From: Escherichia marmotae
GTDB taxonomy: Bacteria; Pseudomonadota; Gammaproteobacteria; Enterobacterales; Enterobacteriaceae
DNA length: 64,000 nucleotides
Direction: 5' to 3'
Assembly (NCBI RefSeq): GCF_002900365.1
Contig: NZ_CP025979.1
Span: forward strand, 620,001-684,000
Shown here: positions 35,440 to 44,456 of the stretch, piece after piece
Layout of the letters: the number at the start of each line of letters is the position of its first letter
Numbering within the stretch: position 1 is the stretch's first letter
Translations under genes and position numbers: made by a program
The notes under the pieces: generated by a model
The model's database searches: none
Seen by the model: only the letters and a program-made list of their open reading frames with translations
Told to the model about the DNA's origin: nothing

Positions 35440-36974
35440 TAACGGAGTCCTTGTCTGGCAAAACCTACCCATTTTGCAAGCAGGGCGGTAAGGGCAAAAA
35501 TAATAAGTGGTAATAGCAGTTGCCATAAAGCCTGAGCGGCGAGGATACCGTTGCTGCCGCCACTGCTTAACGCCACTGCTTCAGTCGTCAGCGTCGGGAA
35601 GCGCCCCGCACCCAGCCACAGCGTCGGCATATATTGCGCAATGCTGACTGAAAATCCGACAGCGAAGGCAATAAGCGCAGGACGCAGCATGAGCGGGCAT
35701 TTCACGTAAAAGAATATTTTGCCTCGCGACCAACCCAGCGTTTGGGCAATCAGAATTAACCGTGAGTCAATACGCCGCCAGGCCGGTTGCAGGATAAACA
35801 ACATCCACGGCATCACCCACAGCAGATGTCCCCACACCACCACAGCCCAGCAGCCATCCAGATGTAACCACAGCGCCAGCGTGTACTGGCCTGCCACCAG
35901 CGGCAGCGCTGGTAATAAAATGGGCAGCCATAACCACAACTGGCGACGCTTTGCTCCCCATTCCAGCCACAGCAGTAATAGGATCAAAGCGATGAATGTC
36001 GTTGCCAGTCCCATCGTCAGGCTATTGAATAGCGCCTCGTCATTGATCGTCGATTGATCTGCAAGGATCGCCAGCAGAACCACACAGAGCACGCCAGTTA
36101 ATGGTAATAATCTCGCCAGCGTACTACCGGGCAATAAAGGCGTGGCTGGTTTGCGAACGCCATCTTTGCGGGGAATTGTGCGCCGCCAGGTGCGCCATAA
36201 AAGATAGCCCAGCAAAACACAGGTGGCGAGTAACAGCATCAGCAGCAGGCTGGCAAGTGCGCCTTTTATCTGTTGATCGGTGTCGCCCTGGGTTAACCAC
36301 TGCCAGCTAATTACCGCCAGCGTCGGTGGATTACCCGGCCCAAGGATAATTGCGATATCCACGACCGATAGCGACCAGGCCACAATTGCCAGCATCGCCA
36401 TTGCCAGTGCGGGAGCGACTGAGGGTAACAGCAGCCAGTTCAGGCATTGCCAGCGGCTGTAGCCCAGTGAATCCAGCACGATGACTTGTTGCAACAGCCT
36501 TTTTTCACTCAATACTGCCGCCAAAATCCACAGCAGAAATGCGCTTTCTTTCACCGCCAGAGTAATGCCCAGACCGATACCCAATCTGTCTGTCGGCGGA
36601 GTGAGGAAAGGGAAAAACTGATAAACCAGGCCGCCTTCGGCAAACAGTAGCAGGACGCTGGTGGCAAAAGCGACGTGGGGGATGGCGAGCAGCCACGGCA
36701 GACGGGCGCACAAATGCAGCCATTTCGCGCCAGGCCACAGCGCCACAATCACCAGCAGGGCAATCAACAACGCACCTACCGCCGCGATAGTTGTCGACAC
36801 CAGCGTTGCCAGTATTGCCTGTGATAACTGCGGATCGGCAAATAACGCCTGCCAGTGTGTCAACGACAAGGCAGGCGTTATCAGCGTGAGCGCTGCCGGG
36901 ATCAGCGGTGCGTAAATCACCGCCATCACCACCCACAGCAATAAAATTAATGCGTACCGTAACGGCGTAGCCAT
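35439..36974 (-). CDS. ynjC: YnjC, ABC transporter permease
   Basis: 511 residues with about twelve transmembrane helices in two fused permease halves, as in ThiP/FbpB types. EAA-like loops include LDSLGYSRWQCLNWLLLPSVAPAL and IAQTLGWSRGKIFFYVKCPLML. ATG at 36974 lies inside the end of ynjB (28-bp overlap). It is part of ynjBCD; the binding protein YnjB precedes it and YnjD follows. Confidence 0.94.
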   Translation of the reverse strand: MATPLRYALILLLWVVMAVIYAPLIPAALTLITPALSLTHWQALFADPQLSQAILATLVSTTIAAVGALLIALLVIVALWPGAKWLHLCARLPWLLAIPHVAFATSVLLLFAEGGLVYQFFPFLTPPTDRLGIGLGITLAVKESAFLLWILAAVLSEKRLLQQVIVLDSLGYSRWQCLNWLLLPSVAPALAMAMLAIVAWSLSVVDIAIILGPGNPPTLAVISWQWLTQGDTDQQIKGALASLLLMLLLATCVLLGYLLWRTWRRTIPRKDGVRKPATPLLPGSTLARLLPLTGVLCVVLLAILADQSTINDEALFNSLTMGLATTFIALILLLLWLEWGAKRRQLWLWLPILLPALPLVAGQYTLALWLHLDGCWAVVVWGHLLWVMPWMLFILQPAWRRIDSRLILIAQTLGWSRGKIFFYVKCPLMLRPALIAFAVGFSVSIAQYMPTLWLGAGRFPTLTTEAVALSSGGSNGILAAQALWQLLLPLIIFALTALLAKWVGFARQGLR

Positions 36975-38113
36975 TCTTGTTCCAGCACATTTACCCAACC
37001 AGCATGCGGTTCCGCCAGTACTGGCGGCAGATCCTGCGGCATTCTTGATTGTAATGTTTCGCGCTGCCCGGCAGGCAGTTTTTGTGGATCAAGAACAGAA
37101 GGATCGCCCCAGACCGCAGGATCCGCTTTACGCAGTTGCGCTTCGGGTGAGAGCAGGAAGTTGGCGACCACCTTCGCCGCAGCACTGGCACTGGCGTTGG
37201 CAGGAATGGTGACGAAATGCACGTTGCCAATCATTCCCTCGCTAAAGCCAAAGCTGTAACTGCTCGCTGGCAAATCGCCACTGGCTATTTTTTGCCGGGC
37301 ATGAGCGGGGTTAAAGGTCAGCGACAGGCGCAATGTGCCGGATTTCAGCAGGGCATCCATTCGCGCGGGCGAAGGGGGGAAATCCTTTCCTTCGCGCCAC
37401 AAATACGGATGCAGCGCATCGAGATACTGCCACAGCGCTGCAGTAATCTGGGCGAAAGTAGCATCGTTCGGCGCTTCTTTTAATGCAGCGGGATCTGGCG
37501 TCAGCATAATCAATAACTGTTCAAGAAATGCTGTGCCGGTAAAGTCTGGTGGGCGTGGATAGGTAACTGCGCCTGGATTGGCTTTGGCAAACTCCAGCAA
37601 GGCTTGCGGTGTTTTCGGTGGTTGTGGTGTCAGATCGCGGCGAGCGATAAACGTAAGTTGTGCGCCGCCCCAGGGGGATTCTGCCCCCTCGGTAGCGACA
37701 GAAAAATCTTCCCGTACAGGTAGTTGCGTGTCGACATAACGCCAGTTAGGTAATGTTTCCGCCCAGCCGGTTTGCAGCAAATTCGCCTCTTTTAACGTGC
37801 GGAAATTTTCACCATTTACCCACAAGAGATCTACCGAGCCGCCCGTTTTACGTCCGGCTGCGGCTTCGGTCTGAATGCGTTTTACTGCGTCAGCGGCATC
37901 AGCCAGGCGAACAATCTTCAGGTTTATATCGTAATGCGTTTTCATCTCACCGCTGACCCAGTCGAGATAGCGGTTAATCGCGGTGTCGCCGCCCCAGGCG
38001 TTAAACCAGACGGTTTGCCCTTTGGCGTCGTTTTTAATTTCCTGCCAGTCACTGGCATGTGTTGCCAAAGAAAACAGCGATAACAGTCCCAGCAACCACC
38101 CACAATGGCGCAT
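36947..38113 (-). CDS. ynjB: YnjB, ABC transporter periplasmic binding protein
   Basis: 388 residues with a 20-residue signal peptide (MRHCGWLLGLLSLFSLATHA) and a type-2 binding-protein fold (DUF/SBP_bac). WFNAWGGDTAINRYLDW lies near the N-terminus of the mature part. Substrate unknown; possibly a sulfur- or thiamine-type solute given the adjacent rhodanese. AAGGAGAAATG precedes ATG at 38113; the ATG at 38116 is closer to the RBS. It starts 10 bases after the ynjA stop and overlaps ynjC by 28 bp. Confidence 0.94.
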   Translation of the reverse strand: MRHCGWLLGLLSLFSLATHASDWQEIKNDAKGQTVWFNAWGGDTAINRYLDWVSGEMKTHYDINLKIVRLADAADAVKRIQTEAAAGRKTGGSVDLLWVNGENFRTLKEANLLQTGWAETLPNWRYVDTQLPVREDFSVATEGAESPWGGAQLTFIARRDLTPQPPKTPQALLEFAKANPGAVTYPRPPDFTGTAFLEQLLIMLTPDPAALKEAPNDATFAQITAALWQYLDALHPYLWREGKDFPPSPARMDALLKSGTLRLSLTFNPAHARQKIASGDLPASSYSFGFSEGMIGNVHFVTIPANASASAAAKVVANFLLSPEAQLRKADPAVWGDPSVLDPQKLPAGQRETLQSRMPQDLPPVLAEPHAGWVNVLEQEWLRRYGTH

Positions 38114-38122
38114 CATTTCTCC

Positions 38123-38671
38123 TTAAGAACGTTTTTCAGGAAGTCGGCACAGTCCCTGGGCGGGAATGGCCATAGCAGAATTAAAACGGGCCGACAGGTT
38201 TTGCAGGCCGATTAATGCCGTCAGTTCGGTGAGCGCCTGAGCGTCAAAATGGGCTGCCAGTCGGGTGCGCAGGGCATCATCTACCGTTGGCGGCGTAACG
38301 CTGGCGGCTTCGGCGTATTCCAGCGCCAGCCGCTCCTCATCGCTGAACAGCGGGCTTTGCCGCCAGTCGGCCACCGCCAGCAGTTTATCGGTGCTGCCGG
38401 TTCGTTCAGCGACTTTCATGCTGGTGATGTCTACGCAAAACTCACACAGGCACATTTGCGCAATGCGCGCGCTGACAAGCGATCGCACCACCGGATCGAG
38501 CGGGGAGCGTTTGCGCTCCAGCCAGCCGACAAACATCGACACCAGATAGAAGATAAATGGGATCCGCCCCCACCAGCGAATCGGACTTAGCACCTCACCG
38601 TAATGGCGACGATGTAGCCACGCCTGCGGACGTAAAATTAAAGGAATTTTGCTAAGCGGCGGTAAACCCAT
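38123..38671 (-). CDS. ynjA: YnjA, AhpD/CMD-like protein
   Basis: 182 residues of the carboxymuconolactone decarboxylase/AhpD fold. The redox pair is CEFCVD (Cys-Glu-Phe-Cys, about residues 76-79). Such proteins act as peroxidase partners or disulfide reductants; its partner is unknown. ATG at 38671 overlaps the ydjZ stop as TGATG. It starts the second half of the operon, 10 bases before ynjB. Confidence 0.93.
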   Translation of the reverse strand: MGLPPLSKIPLILRPQAWLHRRHYGEVLSPIRWWGRIPFIFYLVSMFVGWLERKRSPLDPVVRSLVSARIAQMCLCEFCVDITSMKVAERTGSTDKLLAVADWRQSPLFSDEERLALEYAEAASVTPPTVDDALRTRLAAHFDAQALTELTALIGLQNLSARFNSAMAIPAQGLCRLPEKRS

Positions 38672-39378
38672 CAGACATTCCTCTTCTGGCGCTCAAACCA
38701 TATTTTTTTCGCCATGAAAATCACCACAGTCAGGGCAAACAGGATAAACAGTCCGGTAACAAACCAGAATGTGCCGCCCGTTAACATGCTGCCCGCCCAG
38801 GAATAGACAATGGTTGCGGGTAACTGACCAAGCCCGGTGGCGATAAAAAATGGACGAAAACGTATTGATGTCAGGCCGGCAGCATAGCTGATTGGATCAA
38901 AAGGGACAAAAGGCAATAACCGGCATACCAGGATGGTATGTTTGCCGTAGCGAGTGAAAAAGCCGTCCATGCTATCGAGCACGGTTTTACCGGTTAACTT
39001 TTCCACTACTTCGCGGCCCATCACTCTGGCGATAAAAAAGCACAGCGCCGCACCCGCCATCGAACTGGTCCACGACAGCAAGCCCCCCCAGAACGCGCCA
39101 AACAGCGACGCATTGGCAAAGGTGATCAAAAACGCAGGCAGCGGTGCGGCAATGGCCTGCAAAATCATCAACAAGAATGAGACAACTGCCGCCAGTGTGC
39201 CGTAAGACTGAATAAATCGTTCTATACCCTGTTGGTCCACAGCGGCAAACGCCGCAAGGCTGCGATTGATAAAGTCATGGACGCCAGGAACCAGCGCCCA
39301 TGCGAGCAGCGTAGCGAACAACAGGATGATGATGGCTGTACGGTAGTACCAGATTTTACGCGAATGCATCTTCATCAT
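38671..39378 (-). CDS. ydjZ: YdjZ, TVP38/DedA-family membrane protein
   Basis: 235 residues of the TVP38/TMEM64 (DedA/SNARE-associated) family, with about six hydrophobic segments and the conserved GAFWGGLLSWTSSMAG and LLPFVPFDPISYAAGL blocks. Members act in lipid homeostasis or flipping. ATG at 39378 is 14 bases after the original ydjY stop and overlaps ynjA. Paralogous to ydjX, about 700 bp away. Confidence 0.93.
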   Translation of the reverse strand: MMKMHSRKIWYYRTAIIILLFATLLAWALVPGVHDFINRSLAAFAAVDQQGIERFIQSYGTLAAVVSFLLMILQAIAAPLPAFLITFANASLFGAFWGGLLSWTSSMAGAALCFFIARVMGREVVEKLTGKTVLDSMDGFFTRYGKHTILVCRLLPFVPFDPISYAAGLTSIRFRPFFIATGLGQLPATIVYSWAGSMLTGGTFWFVTGLFILFALTVVIFMAKKIWFERQKRNV

Positions 39379-39392
39379 CCTTTATCCATGTT

Positions 39393-40072
39393 TTATTCTG
39401 TGATTTTAAAGGTCACCGTTGCCAGCGTGCTATCTGCCGGGAGAACTGACGCATTGCCTTTGAATTTCACTTCGCCACGTTTTTCCACCGCACCATAAGT
39501 GTATGTCGCATTGCTGACAATACCGACCGGGCAGCTATCCCCAGGCACACCAGACAACCGGTTTTTTTCTCTTCTGCCGCCGCTAAATTGCCACCAAAGC
39601 GCATGTCCAGTTTCTTGCCATTACTATCAACAATCACTTCATCGAAGGAATACGCTTTTGCCGCCCCTTGCCAGTTCACCGAAATATCCAGTTTGCTGCC
39701 TGCAACATGGGTAGCTTCTTTGTTATCCATAGTCATATTTTCGCCCGGTGTGCCACCCGCCTGTTTCAGAGCGTCATAAAATGCTTTCGGGGTGGCATAT
39801 CCCATAAACAGTGATTTATGCCCGTTGGAGCCGTCTTTAAACACAATGCCGTGACGGGTATCGTCGGTGAGGAAACGACCATTAATTTGCACCAGCATAG
39901 TTACCGTATGTGCCTGTGTATCGACGCGCAGTGGCTCACTGGCCGAAAGCCCATCGTATTCCACTTTGGCCTCGGTATTCTCTTTTTGATCACAGCCGCT
40001 AAGCCCTGCCGCTGCCAGTAAACACAGCGCAGCCAGTCCTTTTTTCCATGACACTGAATATTGTTGCAACAT
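39393..40072 (-). pseudogene. ydjY: ydjY, 4Fe-4S-type Cys protein, frameshifted near the C-terminus
   Basis: The first 170 or so codons match YdjY: leader MLQQYSVSWKKGLAAL with lipobox LSGC (Cys27), then a domain ending in EEKKTGCLVCL. The K-12 frame should continue with DSCPVGIVSNATYTYGAVEK, and that sequence is present but shifted by a two-base insertion (GG in the run CTGGGGATAGC on the minus strand). The annotated frame instead ends after GIAARSVLSAM... at 39467. The CxxCxxC motif is thus cut and the last 50 residues lost. The native stop is at 39393. ydjZ follows, so translation could be uncoupled. Confidence 0.85.
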
Positions 40073-40076
40073 CGTT

Positions 40077-40787
40077 CTATCCTTCGTTTTTAGGGTGAGT
40101 AAGCGGTTGGCTGTCAGAAGCAGTCAGATCCACGTGTTTAAAGCGGGCGTAGCGTTTGGCGAGTTGGACGAGAATAAACAGCGTCAGTCCAGCCAGACAG
40201 AGGTTTAAAATAAAGTGCACGGTAATGCCTTCACGGGCGAGATCGCTGGCCATCACGGTATAAATAATAATCCCAGGCAGGGTAGTTAATGCCGAAATAA
40301 GGGTAAAAGGCCAGAAGGCTATAGCAGTTAATCCGTAAGCGTAATTTTGAATATTGTAAGGAAACAGCGGGATTAAGCGGGTCAGAATAAGAAAATCGAT
40401 ACCATTACGCGCAATACCTTTTTCAATAGCCTGAAAAGTATGGCTATGACCGACGTATTTCAGCAGCAAGTCACGCCCCAGCCAGCGCGCCAGCAGGAAT
40501 GAGCACGACGAGGCCAGCGTAGCGGCAATTAACGAAAGTAGCGTTCCCAACAACGGGCCAAAGACTATTCCACCGGCGATCACCAGTACGCTACCGGGTA
40601 ACAGAAAGAGGGTAGCGATAATGAATAACAGAATATAGAGGCTATAACCGAAAAATCCGCTCTGGCGAATGAGCGTTTGTAAGTGGGGTAAATCGGTGAC
40701 CAGATCGAATAAACCGAAAGCGTGGATAGCGTAAATTATCAGTGCAAAAAGCAGACAGGCAAAAAGAAATTTACGCTCAGCGTTCAT
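40077..40787 (-). CDS. ydjX: YdjX, TVP38/DedA-family membrane protein
   Basis: 236 residues of the TVP38/TMEM64 family with about six transmembrane helices and the GIVFGPLLGTLLSLIAATLASS block plus LTRLIPLFPYNIQNYAYGL. ATG at 40787 begins MNAERKFLF. First gene of a minus-strand group with ydjY (4 bases after its stop), ydjZ, ynjA, ynjBCD and ynjE. Its promoter should lie between here and the xthA end (40788-40953). Confidence 0.93.
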   Translation of the reverse strand: MNAERKFLFACLLFALIIYAIHAFGLFDLVTDLPHLQTLIRQSGFFGYSLYILLFIIATLFLLPGSVLVIAGGIVFGPLLGTLLSLIAATLASSCSFLLARWLGRDLLLKYVGHSHTFQAIEKGIARNGIDFLILTRLIPLFPYNIQNYAYGLTAIAFWPFTLISALTTLPGIIIYTVMASDLAREGITVHFILNLCLAGLTLFILVQLAKRYARFKHVDLTASDSQPLTHPKNEG

Positions 40788-40917
40788 CGTAGAGTTTCCT
40801 ATATCAAACTTGATAATAGAGAAGTGGTCAGACAACTAAAAACGCAGTGACGGTATAACAAAGGAAGGCAGGCAACAAATCATTACTGACAGTTTGTTGA
40901 TTTTTCTCAAGGTTAAT

Positions 40918-40944
40918 TCTCCTGACCTCGTGCGGGTCAGGAGA
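40918..40944 (-). terminator. Hairpin after xthA
   Basis: Ten-bp perfect stem TCTCCTGACC/GGTCAGGAGA with a 7-nt loop, a few bases past the xthA stop. The following minus-strand sequence (AATTAACC) is only weakly T-rich, so strength is uncertain. Confidence 0.65.
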
Positions 40945-40953
40945 GCAGATAAA

Positions 40954-41760
40954 TTAGCGGCGGAAGGTCGCCCACACAGGTGCGTGATCTGACGGTTTTT
41001 CCATACTGCGGATTTCATAGTCGATGCCGGTTTCTACGCAGCATTCCGCCAACGGCTGGCTGGCGAGCAGCAGGTCGATACGCAGACCTCGGTTATCGTC
41101 AAAACCTTTTGAGCGGTAATCAAACCACGAAAAGCGATCTGCTGTTTCCGGATTAGCGTGACGGAAGGTATCTACCAGCCCCCAGCGGATCAGTCTGTCC
41201 ATCCATTCGCGTTCTTCCGGCAGGAAGGAGCATTTACCGGTACGCAGCCAGCGTTTGCGGTTCTCTTCGCCAATGCCGATATCCAGGTCGGTGGGGCTGA
41301 TGTTCATATCGCCCATAATCAGCACCGGATTATCGCGCTTAAGCTCAGTTTCCAGATAGTTTTGCAGGTTCTGGTAGAACTGCGCTTTTGCCGGGAATTT
41401 AATTGGATGGTCGCGGCTTTCGCCCTGTGGGAAGTAGCCGTTGATCACGGTGACATTGCCCAGCGGCGAGGGGATTTCTGCCATAATAATCCGCCGTTGA
41501 GCCTCTTCGCCGTCGCCCGGGAATCCGCGACGCACAGCAATCGGCGTCTCTTTGGTCAGCAGCGCCACGCCATAATGGCCTTTCTGCCCGTGATAAAACA
41601 CGTTGTAGCCGAGCTTTGCCACCTCTTCAAGCGGAAACATATCGTCATGAACTTTTGTCTCCTGCAGACCAATCACATCCGGTTGGTGCTTTTCGACGAT
41701 GGCTTCAAGTTGGTGAGGTCTGGCGCGCAGACCGTTGATATTAAAAGAGACAAATTTCAT
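40954..41760 (-). CDS. xthA: Exonuclease III
   Basis: 268 residues. Major AP endonuclease and 3'-5' exonuclease of base excision repair. Metal-binding Glu34 in GLQETKV, Asp/Asn in MGDMNISP, and the final SDHAPV with the catalytic His. MKFVSFNINGLRARPHQL is the usual N-terminus; ATG at 41760. Monocistronic and expressed with sigma-S (known). The long sequence 41761-42204 separates it from astC. Confidence 0.97.
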   Translation of the reverse strand: MKFVSFNINGLRARPHQLEAIVEKHQPDVIGLQETKVHDDMFPLEEVAKLGYNVFYHGQKGHYGVALLTKETPIAVRRGFPGDGEEAQRRIIMAEIPSPLGNVTVINGYFPQGESRDHPIKFPAKAQFYQNLQNYLETELKRDNPVLIMGDMNISPTDLDIGIGEENRKRWLRTGKCSFLPEEREWMDRLIRWGLVDTFRHANPETADRFSWFDYRSKGFDDNRGLRIDLLLASQPLAECCVETGIDYEIRSMEKPSDHAPVWATFRR

Positions 41761-42035
41761 AGTCGCTGCCGTTTATTCATATTAAGAGTGCGTGGATGGT
41801 AGCAGAAATTCGCTGTACTTACCGCCCGTTGTTAAGTGATTTGATCGATGGTTGTTAATGATGTCAACGATGACGCAAAAAATGCCCGCTTTTGGTGCGG
41901 TCTGCGTCAGAATGGCGCAGTAATTCCCAGTAAATTTCGTCAATGATCACAATTCCAGAATTATATTTTACTTCTGCATAACATTGCGTTTTTTATTCTT
42001 TTTATTCATCCGTATCGCAAACGTATTCACTTTAT

Positions 42036-42052
42036 ATGCACTTTAAGTGCAT
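42036..42052. promoter_or_regulatory. Perfect palindrome upstream of astC
   Basis: ATGCACTT-T-AAGTGCAT, eight bases each side. It lies about 65 bp upstream of the sigma-54 element, the right range for an NtrC enhancer or ArgR operator; both proteins control astC in E. coli. It resembles NtrC half sites TGCAC/GTGCA but is two bases shorter than the usual spacing. Confidence 0.6.
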
Positions 42053-42117
42053 GTCAGTTGGTTATAACTCGTTGATTTTCAGTTGGCCGCCGTCGCTTAT
42101 GCAATTTTCCCCCTGGC

Positions 42118-42133
42118 TGGCACGAACCCTGCA
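42118..42133 (+). promoter_or_regulatory. Sigma-54 promoter of astCADBE
   Basis: TGGCACGAACCCTGCA is an almost exact -24/-12 element (GG and GC spaced correctly). The start would be about 12 bases downstream, leaving a leader of about 60 bases before astC. This matches the known NtrC-activated ast promoter. Confidence 0.88.
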
Positions 42134-42204
42134 ATCTACATTTACAGCGAAAACATTACTTATAATTAACATATAAATAACTATTTATTTACTGTGGGGT
42201 CGCT

Positions 42205-43425
42205 ATGTCTCAGTCAATTACGCGTGAAAACTTTGATGAATGGATGATACCTGTTTACGCTCCGGCACCGTTTATTCCGGTACGCGGTGAAGGTTCGCAC
42301 TTGTGGGATCAGCAGGGGAAAGAGTATATCGATTTCGCGGGTGGCATTGCAGTGAACGCGCTGGGCCATGCGCATCCGGAATTGCGCGAGGCGCTAAACG
42401 AGCAAGCGAGTAAGTTCTGGCATACCGGTAACGGCTATACCAACGAACCAGTGCTGCGACTGGCGAAAAAACTTATCGACGCGACGTTTGCCGATCGCGT
42501 GTTCTTTTGTAACTCCGGTGCGGAGGCCAACGAAGCAGCGTTGAAACTGGCGCGCAAATTCGCCCATGACCGCTACGGCAGCCATAAGAGCGGCATCGTG
42601 GCGTTTAACAATGCGTTCCACGGGCGCACGCTGTTTACCGTTAGCGCAGGCGGCCAGCCAGCCTATTCTCAGGATTTTGCGCCACTGCCGCCGGACATCC
42701 GTCATGCCGCGTATAACGATCTCAATTCTGCCAGTGCGCTGATTGACGACGCCACCTGCGCGGTAATTGTCGAGCCAGTGCAGGGTGAAGGCGGCGTGGT
42801 GCCAGCCAGCAAAGCGTTTTTACAGGGGCTGCGAGAATTGTGTGACCGCCACAATGCATTGCTGATTTTTGATGAGGTACAAACCGGCGTCGGGCGTACC
42901 GGTGAACTGTATGCCTATATGCACTACGGCGTAACCCCCGATCTGCTGACCACCGCCAAAGCGCTGGGCGGCGGTTTCCCCGTTGGTGCGCTGCTGGCAA
43001 CGGAGGAGTGCGCCAGCGTGATGACCGTTGGCACCCACGGCACCACCTATGGCGGTAATCCGCTGGCATCAGCAGTGGCGGGCAAAGTGCTGGATCTTAT
43101 CAATACGCCGGAAATGCGTAATGGCGTCAAACAGCGCCACGACGGGTTTGTTGAGCGGCTTAACGCTATTAATCATCGCTGCGGTTTGTTCAGTGAAATT
43201 CGTGGCCTGGGTCTGCTGATTGGCTGTGTTCTGAATGCCGACTACGCCGGACAAGCGAAACAGATTTCTCAGGAAGCGGCAAAAGCAGGCGTGATGGTGC
43301 TGATTGCGGGCGGCAGCGTGGTGCGTTTTGCTCCGGCGCTGAATGTCAGCGAAGAAGATATGGCTACCGGGCTGGATCGCTTTGCGCTGGCCTGTGAACG
43401 CGTTGTTAGCCGAGGTTCATCATGA
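42205..43425 (+). CDS. astC: Succinylornithine transaminase AstC
   Basis: 406 residues, PLP aminotransferase class III. Step 3 of arginine succinyltransferase catabolism; it also acts as acetylornithine transaminase. PLP-binding Lys lies in TTAKALGGGFPVG (about residue 252), with LIFDEVQTGVGRTG before it. ATG at 42205 follows GGGGTCGCT. First gene of astCADBE; the five genes overlap or nearly overlap. The operon is used when arginine is the nitrogen source. Confidence 0.97.
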   Translation: MSQSITRENFDEWMIPVYAPAPFIPVRGEGSHLWDQQGKEYIDFAGGIAVNALGHAHPELREALNEQASKFWHTGNGYTNEPVLRLAKKLIDATFADRVFFCNSGAEANEAALKLARKFAHDRYGSHKSGIVAFNNAFHGRTLFTVSAGGQPAYSQDFAPLPPDIRHAAYNDLNSASALIDDATCAVIVEPVQGEGGVVPASKAFLQGLRELCDRHNALLIFDEVQTGVGRTGELYAYMHYGVTPDLLTTAKALGGGFPVGALLATEECASVMTVGTHGTTYGGNPLASAVAGKVLDLINTPEMRNGVKQRHDGFVERLNAINHRCGLFSEIRGLGLLIGCVLNADYAGQAKQISQEAAKAGVMVLIAGGSVVRFAPALNVSEEDMATGLDRFALACERVVSRGSS

Positions 43426-44456
43426 TGGTCATCCGTCCCGTTGAGCGCAGCGATGTCGCGGCGTTAATGCAACTTGCCAGTAAAACGAGCGGCGGTTTAA
43501 CGTCGCTTCCTGCCAATGAAGCCACACTTTCGGCGCGTATCGATAGAGCCATCAAAACATGGCAAGGCGAATTACCCAAAAGTGAGCAGGGTTATGTGTT
43601 CGTGCTGGAAGAGAGTGAAACAGGTACGGTGGCGGGCATTTGCGCCATTGAGGTGGCTGTTGGGCTAAACGATCCCTGGTACAACTATCGCGTCGGCACG
43701 CTGGTTCATGCTTCGAAAGAGCTGAATGTTTATAACGCGCTACCGACGCTTTTTCTCAGTAATGATCACACCGGAAGTAGCGAATTGTGCACGCTGTTTC
43801 TCGATCCGGACTGGCGCAAAGAGGGCAACGGCTATTTGTTGTCGAAATCTCGCTTCATGTTTATGGCAGCCTTTCGCGACAAGTTTAACGACAAAGTGGT
43901 TGCCGAAATGCGTGGGGTGATTGACGAACACGGCTATTCGCCGTTCTGGCAAAGCCTCGGTAAACGCTTCTTTTCGATGGATTTTAGCCGAGCCGATTTT
44001 CTCTGCGGTACTGGTCAAAAGGCATTTATTGCTGAGTTGATGCCAAAACATCCGATCTATACGGACTTTTTATCCCAGGAAGCGCAAGACGTTATCGGTC
44101 AGGTACATCCGCAAACGGCACCCGCGCGGGCGGTGCTGGAAAAAGAGGGCTTTCGCTACCGCAACTATATCGACATTTTCGACGGTGGGCCGACGCTGGA
44201 GTGTGACATCGACCGCGTTCGCGCCATTCGCAAAAGCCGGCTGGTGGAAGTGGCAGAAGGGCAACCCGCACAGGGCGATTTTCCGGCCTGTCTGGTCGCC
44301 AATGAAAATTATCATCATTTCCGCGTGGTGCTGGTGCGTAGCGATCCGGCTACCGAGCGTTTGATTTTAACCGCCGCACAACTGGACGCTCTCAAGTGTC
44401 ATGCCGGGGATCACGTTCGTCTGGTACGCCTGTGCGCAGAGGAGAAAACAGTATGA
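43422..44456 (+). CDS. astA: Arginine N-succinyltransferase AstA
   Basis: 344 residues. Transfers succinyl from succinyl-CoA to arginine, the first committed step of the AST pathway. The N-terminus MMVIRPVERSDVAALMQL and the NDPWYNYRVGTLVHASKEL block are typical of the family. ATG overlaps the astC stop as ATGATG (4 bases shared). astD follows, overlapping by four bases. Intact. Confidence 0.97.
   Translation: MMVIRPVERSDVAALMQLASKTSGGLTSLPANEATLSARIDRAIKTWQGELPKSEQGYVFVLEESETGTVAGICAIEVAVGLNDPWYNYRVGTLVHASKELNVYNALPTLFLSNDHTGSSELCTLFLDPDWRKEGNGYLLSKSRFMFMAAFRDKFNDKVVAEMRGVIDEHGYSPFWQSLGKRFFSMDFSRADFLCGTGQKAFIAELMPKHPIYTDFLSQEAQDVIGQVHPQTAPARAVLEKEGFRYRNYIDIFDGGPTLECDIDRVRAIRKSRLVEVAEGQPAQGDFPACLVANENYHHFRVVLVRSDPATERLILTAAQLDALKCHAGDHVRLVRLCAEEKTV

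Larger units (their letters stand above)
41761..42204. promoter_or_regulatory. Divergent xthA / astC control region
   Basis: 444 bp. It holds the xthA promoter and the astC control sites: a sigma-54 promoter (42118-42133), an upstream palindrome at 42036-42052, and TATTCA/ATTCAC repeats around 41995-42030 that may be ArgR boxes. No ORF is supported. Confidence 0.75.
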
